In this document: positions 60,795-64,000 of the stretch, in pieces
Layout of the letters: each line of letters opens with the position of its first letter
Position numbering within the stretch: position 1 is the first letter of the stretch
From: Methylovirgula sp. 4M-Z18
GTDB lineage: Bacteria; Pseudomonadota; Alphaproteobacteria; Rhizobiales; Beijerinckiaceae
DNA length: 64,000 nucleotides
Reading direction: 5' to 3'
Assembly: GCF_037890675.1 (NCBI RefSeq)
Contig: NZ_CP149574.1
Coordinates: 1,612,001 to 1,676,000, forward strand
Position numbers and translations under genes: made by a program
The notes under the pieces: model-generated
The model's input: the letters and a program-made list of their open reading frames with translations, nothing else
Told to the model about the DNA's origin: nothing
Database searches by the model: none

Positions 60795-61451
60795 ATGCAA
60801 GACACTTTCGCCGCACAACGTAAGATGATGGTGGACGGCCAGCTTCGCACCTTCGATGTCCTGGATTTGGCGGTGCTCGAAGCGTTTTTGACGGTGCCGC
60901 GCGAAGATTTCCTGCCTGAAAGCCTGCGCTCCGTCGCCTATGCCGATCGCGAAGCCGATCTCGGTACGGGCCGCAAGCTGCTGGCGCCGATGATTCTCGC
61001 GCGCATGATCCAGGCGGCGGATGTACAGCCCGGCGCGCAGGTTCTCGATGTTGCGGGCGGCTCCGGCTATTCCGCCGCCATTTTCGCAGCGCTGGGGGCA
61101 AAGGTTGTCGCGCTGGAGGAGACGCCGGAACTCGCGGGCAGCGCACGTCAATTGCTGGGCGATTCGGCGACTGTCACGACCGGCTATCTGGAGGCCGGGG
61201 CTTCGGCGCACGCGCCTTACGATCTGATTTTCATCAACGGCGCGGTCGAGGAAGTCCCGACCGCGCTGCTGGACCAATTGAAAGACGGCGGCCAATTGCT
61301 GTGTGTGCTGCGCCAGCCGGCGCAAGTCGGCCGTGCCGCCAAGGCTTGCGCATTCTTGCGCAGCGGCGCGACCCTCAGCCATCGCGAATTGTTCGACGCG
61401 TCGGCACCCAATTTGGCCGCGTTCCGCCGCGCGCCGCAATTCACGTTCTGA
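60795..61451 (+). CDS. pcm: Protein-L-isoaspartate O-methyltransferase family
   Basis: A protein of 218 residues. Pcm methylates isoaspartyl residues of damaged proteins using S-adenosylmethionine. Family landmarks are AAQRKMMVDGQLRTFDVLDL, FLTVPREDFLPESLRSVAYA and LGTGRKLLAPMILARMIQAA. The SAM pocket is QVLDVAGGSGYSAAIFAALG, and YDLIFINGAVEEVPTALLDQ completes the fold. In many alphaproteobacteria this shorter Pcm form stands just before tolC, as here, and may serve an envelope-related role. Confidence 0.9.
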   Translation: MQDTFAAQRKMMVDGQLRTFDVLDLAVLEAFLTVPREDFLPESLRSVAYADREADLGTGRKLLAPMILARMIQAADVQPGAQVLDVAGGSGYSAAIFAALGAKVVALEETPELAGSARQLLGDSATVTTGYLEAGASAHAPYDLIFINGAVEEVPTALLDQLKDGGQLLCVLRQPAQVGRAAKACAFLRSGATLSHRELFDASAPNLAAFRRAPQFTF

Positions 61452-61691
61452 AATTCACGTTCTGATCTTGGCGCCGGCCGGGCCGGCGCAATATCCACAA
61501 CATTTGTCATGTGGCATTTGCCGGCGGACGCAGGAGGCGAGTGTCCGCGCGATGGGCGCGCCGCCCGTCGGCGCGCGAACCTGATTTCCGAAAGCTGTCG
61601 CTTTTTTGCATCACCGCCCGACATAATGCGCGACCGTCACTGAGAGCCAGCGGTGCCTCGGTTCGAATTTTCCGGCCGGAAGAAAACGCTC

Positions 61692-62051
61692 ATGAATCGG
61701 AAATCGACCCATCCGCCGGTACGGGATCCCCAGGATCTTGCGCGGCTATTGGTTTCTCGCGAAAGAGCAGGGGACGTTGAGGGAATGGTCGCCCTTTACG
61801 AATCCGATGCCGTCCTTGCCATCGGCGGCGGGCAATTCGCGATCGGCAGAGAGGCAATTCGTACGTTTTACGCGGGTTTAGTGGCTACCGGACGAAAGTT
61901 CGATCTTGGCGATCAGCGTCCGCCCACCATGAACGGCGATCTGGCGCTGACATCGACGCGCCTTCCCAATGGCGCGGTGACGGTCGAAATCGCACGCCGG
62001 TAAAGTGACGGAACCTGGCTTCGGGCGGTCGATCAACCCGCCATAGCGTAG
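61692..62051 (+). pseudogene. SnoaL/NTF2-like gene interrupted by an in-frame stop
   Basis: The ATG at 61692 opens a 103-residue frame: a helical start (DPQDLARLLVSRERAGDVEG, MVALYESDAVLAIGGGQFAI) then a beta part (REAIRTFYAGLVATGRKFDL) ending AVTVEIARR at TAA 62001-62003. Read on in the same frame the sequence gives SDGTWLRAVDQPAIA and then TAG at 62049-62051. This is the expected last strand of an NTF2/SnoaL-type fold, where R[RQ]xDGTW...D.P is common. A single change CAA to TAA would explain it. It is either a recent nonsense mutation or an assembly error, or the truncated product is made. GGAAG lies about 10 nt before the ATG. Confidence 0.72.
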
Positions 62052-62324
62052 TGGGTCCCGCTTGAACCGAGGGCGAAAGGGAAGCCGTGCCGTGGATGAG
62101 TAGCCTTTTCCTGCAGTCTTTTCTTAACGAGCGTTAACTTTCGCGGGGGCCATGCCGCCAATATCATGTGTAGACAAATGCTGAATCGTGAGATGTTTGG
62201 TGGCTCCGTGCGGGACGGTTACGTTGCCGCCAGCGGCAAGACGTGCGATGAGAGTGTTCGTCGCACGGATTGATCGGATCCGAGCATGAACGATCGGGGC
62301 CGTAAGAGGCGTAGGGGTTGCGCG

Positions 62325-63773
62325 ATGTATGAATCTCGCGCTCGGGGTGCGGCCCGGGCCAATTATTTTGTTTCTTGCCGAAAAGGATTTTTGGGTGGCG
62401 TCGCCCTGGTTGCGCTTAGCTTGACGGTTCAGGGTGGGGCTCGGGCGGAAACCTTGATGAGCGCGATGGGGCTCGCTTATGTGGGGAACCCCGACCTGAA
62501 TTCGCAGCGCGCCAATGTTCGTGCCACCGACGAAACCATTCCGAAGGCCACTTCGGGCTATCGGCCCACGATTACGGCGGCCGCCAAGACCGGGCGCACC
62601 CAGTACACGCAGGAGACGCCGCCGACATTGTTCACCAGTGGCGGCCGGCTCGACAATCTGACGACGCCGACGTCTTACGGTCTGTCGGTGACGCAAAATG
62701 TCTGGAACGGCAACCGCACCGACAATAGCGTTTCGCAGGCCGAATCCGAGGTTCTGGGCGCGCGCGAGCAAATGCGTAACACCGAGCAGAATGTGCTGCT
62801 CAACGCCGTCACCTATTACATGAACGTGCTGCGCGATACGGCGATTTACGATCTGCAGCAGAGCAATGTGCAGGTTCTGAACGAGCAGCTCAAGCAGACC
62901 AAGGACCGTTTCCAGGTCGGCGAAGTCACGCGCACCGATGTTGCCCAGGCCGAAGCGGCTTTGGCCCAGGGCCATTCGGCCGCACTGACCGCGCAATCGA
63001 ATTTAAAGACGAGCATCGCGAATTATCACCAAATCGTCGGGATAGACCCGAAAAAGCTGGAGCCAGGAAAGCCTCTTGCTGCGAAGATGCTGCCTAAGAC
63101 CCTGGACCAAGCGATTGCCACTTCCCAAGCCGAACACCCGAGCATCCAGGCGGCGATGCACGGGATCGATTCCGCGCAACTCAATGTCAAAGTGGTCGAG
63201 GGATCGCTGTATCCGACCGTTAACTTGGTCGGCTCGGTGCAGCGCGACCTGGATCCCTCGCCGTCGGACAAGGGCTTTCGTACTGTAACCGCGTCGATCA
63301 TCGCTCAGATCTCGGTGCCGATCTATGACGGCGGCCTGACCTATGCGTCGGTACGGCAGGCCAAGGAGACGCTGGAGCAGCAGCGTCTGCAGACCGATTT
63401 GCAGCGCGACACCGTTCGCGCGGCGGTTGTGTCGGCCTGGGGCCTTTATGCCAATTCGAAATTGCAGATCGAGGCGGCGCAATCCCAGGTGACCGCGTCG
63501 GAAGTCGCGCTGAACGGCGTGCGCGAGGAGGCGAAGGTCGGGCAGCGCACGACGCTCGATGTGCTCAACGCGCAGCAAACCTTGATCAACGCCCGTGTTT
63601 CGCTCATCACCGCGCAGCGCGATCAGGTCGTGTCGTCCTACGCCTTGTTGTCCGCGGTCGGCCGGTTGTCGGCGGCCACACTGGCGCTCAATGTGGCGAA
63701 ATACGATCCGCAGGTTCATTATAACCAGGTCAAGGATAAATGGTGGGGGCTGCGGACGCCGGAGGGGCAATAG
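62325..63773 (+). CDS. tolC: TolC family outer membrane efflux protein
   Basis: About 482 residues from the ATG at 62325 (MYESRARGAA), which has AGGGG 7 nt upstream. An ATG at 62286 is in frame. A signal segment (FLGGVALVALSLTVQGGARA) precedes two TolC repeats. Long helices alternate with short beta segments: ETLMSAMGLAYVGNPDLNSQ, YGLSVTQNVWNGNRTDNSVS, TKDRFQVGEVTRTDVAQAEA, then in the second half AQISVPIYDGGLTYASVRQA, VREEAKVGQRTTLDVLNAQQ. It is the trimeric outer-membrane channel of type I secretion and drug efflux. No inner-membrane partner is adjacent. Confidence 0.95.
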   Translation: MYESRARGAARANYFVSCRKGFLGGVALVALSLTVQGGARAETLMSAMGLAYVGNPDLNSQRANVRATDETIPKATSGYRPTITAAAKTGRTQYTQETPPTLFTSGGRLDNLTTPTSYGLSVTQNVWNGNRTDNSVSQAESEVLGAREQMRNTEQNVLLNAVTYYMNVLRDTAIYDLQQSNVQVLNEQLKQTKDRFQVGEVTRTDVAQAEAALAQGHSAALTAQSNLKTSIANYHQIVGIDPKKLEPGKPLAAKMLPKTLDQAIATSQAEHPSIQAAMHGIDSAQLNVKVVEGSLYPTVNLVGSVQRDLDPSPSDKGFRTVTASIIAQISVPIYDGGLTYASVRQAKETLEQQRLQTDLQRDTVRAAVVSAWGLYANSKLQIEAAQSQVTASEVALNGVREEAKVGQRTTLDVLNAQQTLINARVSLITAQRDQVVSSYALLSAVGRLSAATLALNVAKYDPQVHYNQVKDKWWGLRTPEGQ

Positions 63774-63933
63774 TCGGTCTGTGCAGCCGTCCACAATTCC
63801 TTCTGCTTGCCGTCTTGCTCCGGATATGGGAGCGGCGCTATTTCTGAAGACCGTCGCGCTAGGCCGCCGAGTCGGCCATTGTTTCGTGTGATTTCGCGAA
63901 TGAGAGGAAAGGGGCGCATTTGCGCCAAGGCTC

Positions 63934-64000
63934 ATGAACGCATCCGTGCCATCGCCCCGTCAAGAGTCGCGCTTCGGCCTCAGCAAGCAGAACGAGCAGC
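63934..64000 (+). CDS. Start of a probable PopZ/DUF2497 family gene (partial)
   Basis: The frame from the ATG at 63934 reads MNASVPSPRQESRFGLSKQN and EQ, and runs off the window. PopZ-like proteins, which tether the chromosome pole in alphaproteobacteria, often begin with a variable linker followed by P-S-M-E-E-I-L. The last bases here (a Gln codon and one more base) stop just before that point. The identification rests mostly on the known gene order pcm, tolC, popZ and is therefore tentative. A small perfect hairpin, GGCGCA-TT-TGCGCC (63913-63926), precedes it. Confidence 0.4.
   Translation, partial: MNASVPSPRQESRFGLSKQNEQ

Overview
The window is a high-GC stretch of an alphaproteobacterial chromosome. 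Gene content and order (pdxH, dnaJ-like, fabI, phosphatase, aroC, ribB; pcm before tolC; a GCG/CRPN-type small secreted protein; a TIGR02301 protein) point to the order Hyphomicrobiales (Rhizobiales), perhaps near Beijerinckiaceae. The genus cannot be settled from the sequence alone. About 62 protein genes, three tRNAs and one nonsense-interrupted gene are supported. No CRISPR array, transposase, integrase, rRNA or phage gene was seen.

Layout. 1-9.4 kb: the end of pdxH, a Nudix hydrolase, small conserved proteins, a dihydroorotase-like enzyme, ygfZ, tag, an HD hydrolase, a tyrosine phosphatase, a tiny His/Met-rich secreted protein, a DnaJ-class chaperone and fabI. 9.5-21.5 kb: a histidine phosphatase and, about 10 kb later, aroC. 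Between them sit an MFS exporter, a DeoR regulator, an amino-acid ABC importer without ATPase (aapJQM-like) and a 1340-residue Pls-type single-module peptide synthetase. This block looks like an accessory insertion. 21.5-34 kb: a YafY regulator, a LysE exporter, a three-gene glycosyltransferase cluster, ppdK, yjbQ-meaB, a VOC protein, a SleB-type wall hydrolase, a secreted C13-type protease and a DUF4260 membrane protein. 34-45 kb: LysR, tsaC, an acyl-CoA catabolic trio (dehydrogenase, hydratase, SDR), an HTH-RibB-pseudo-RibA fusion, folP-folB-folK, GntR and a histone-deacetylase-fold amidohydrolase. 45-50 kb: an L,D-transpeptidase lipoprotein, a Tat-exported phosphoesterase between two related small proteins, and tRNA-Gly, tRNA-Asn and tRNA-Cys. 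50-57.6 kb: a sugar or polyol uptake locus with xylulokinase, ROK regulator, ABC importer and FrcK-like kinase. 57.7-60.7 kb: the EF-P lysylation set (epmB-like, epmA, efp). 60.8-64 kb: pcm, a SnoaL-like gene broken by a stop codon, tolC, and the start of a probable popZ-like gene.

The signals most worth checking are: (1) the HTH-RibB fusion with a perfect palindrome just before its start codon; (2) the Pls-like synthetase beside an amino-acid importer; (3) the exported His/Met mini-protein; (4) a dispersed palindromic repeat of about 112 bp with two full copies and one partial copy; (5) the SnoaL-like gene whose reading frame continues after a single TAA; (6) two related small proteins flanking a phosphoesterase. 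None amounts to a clear new defence or mobile system.
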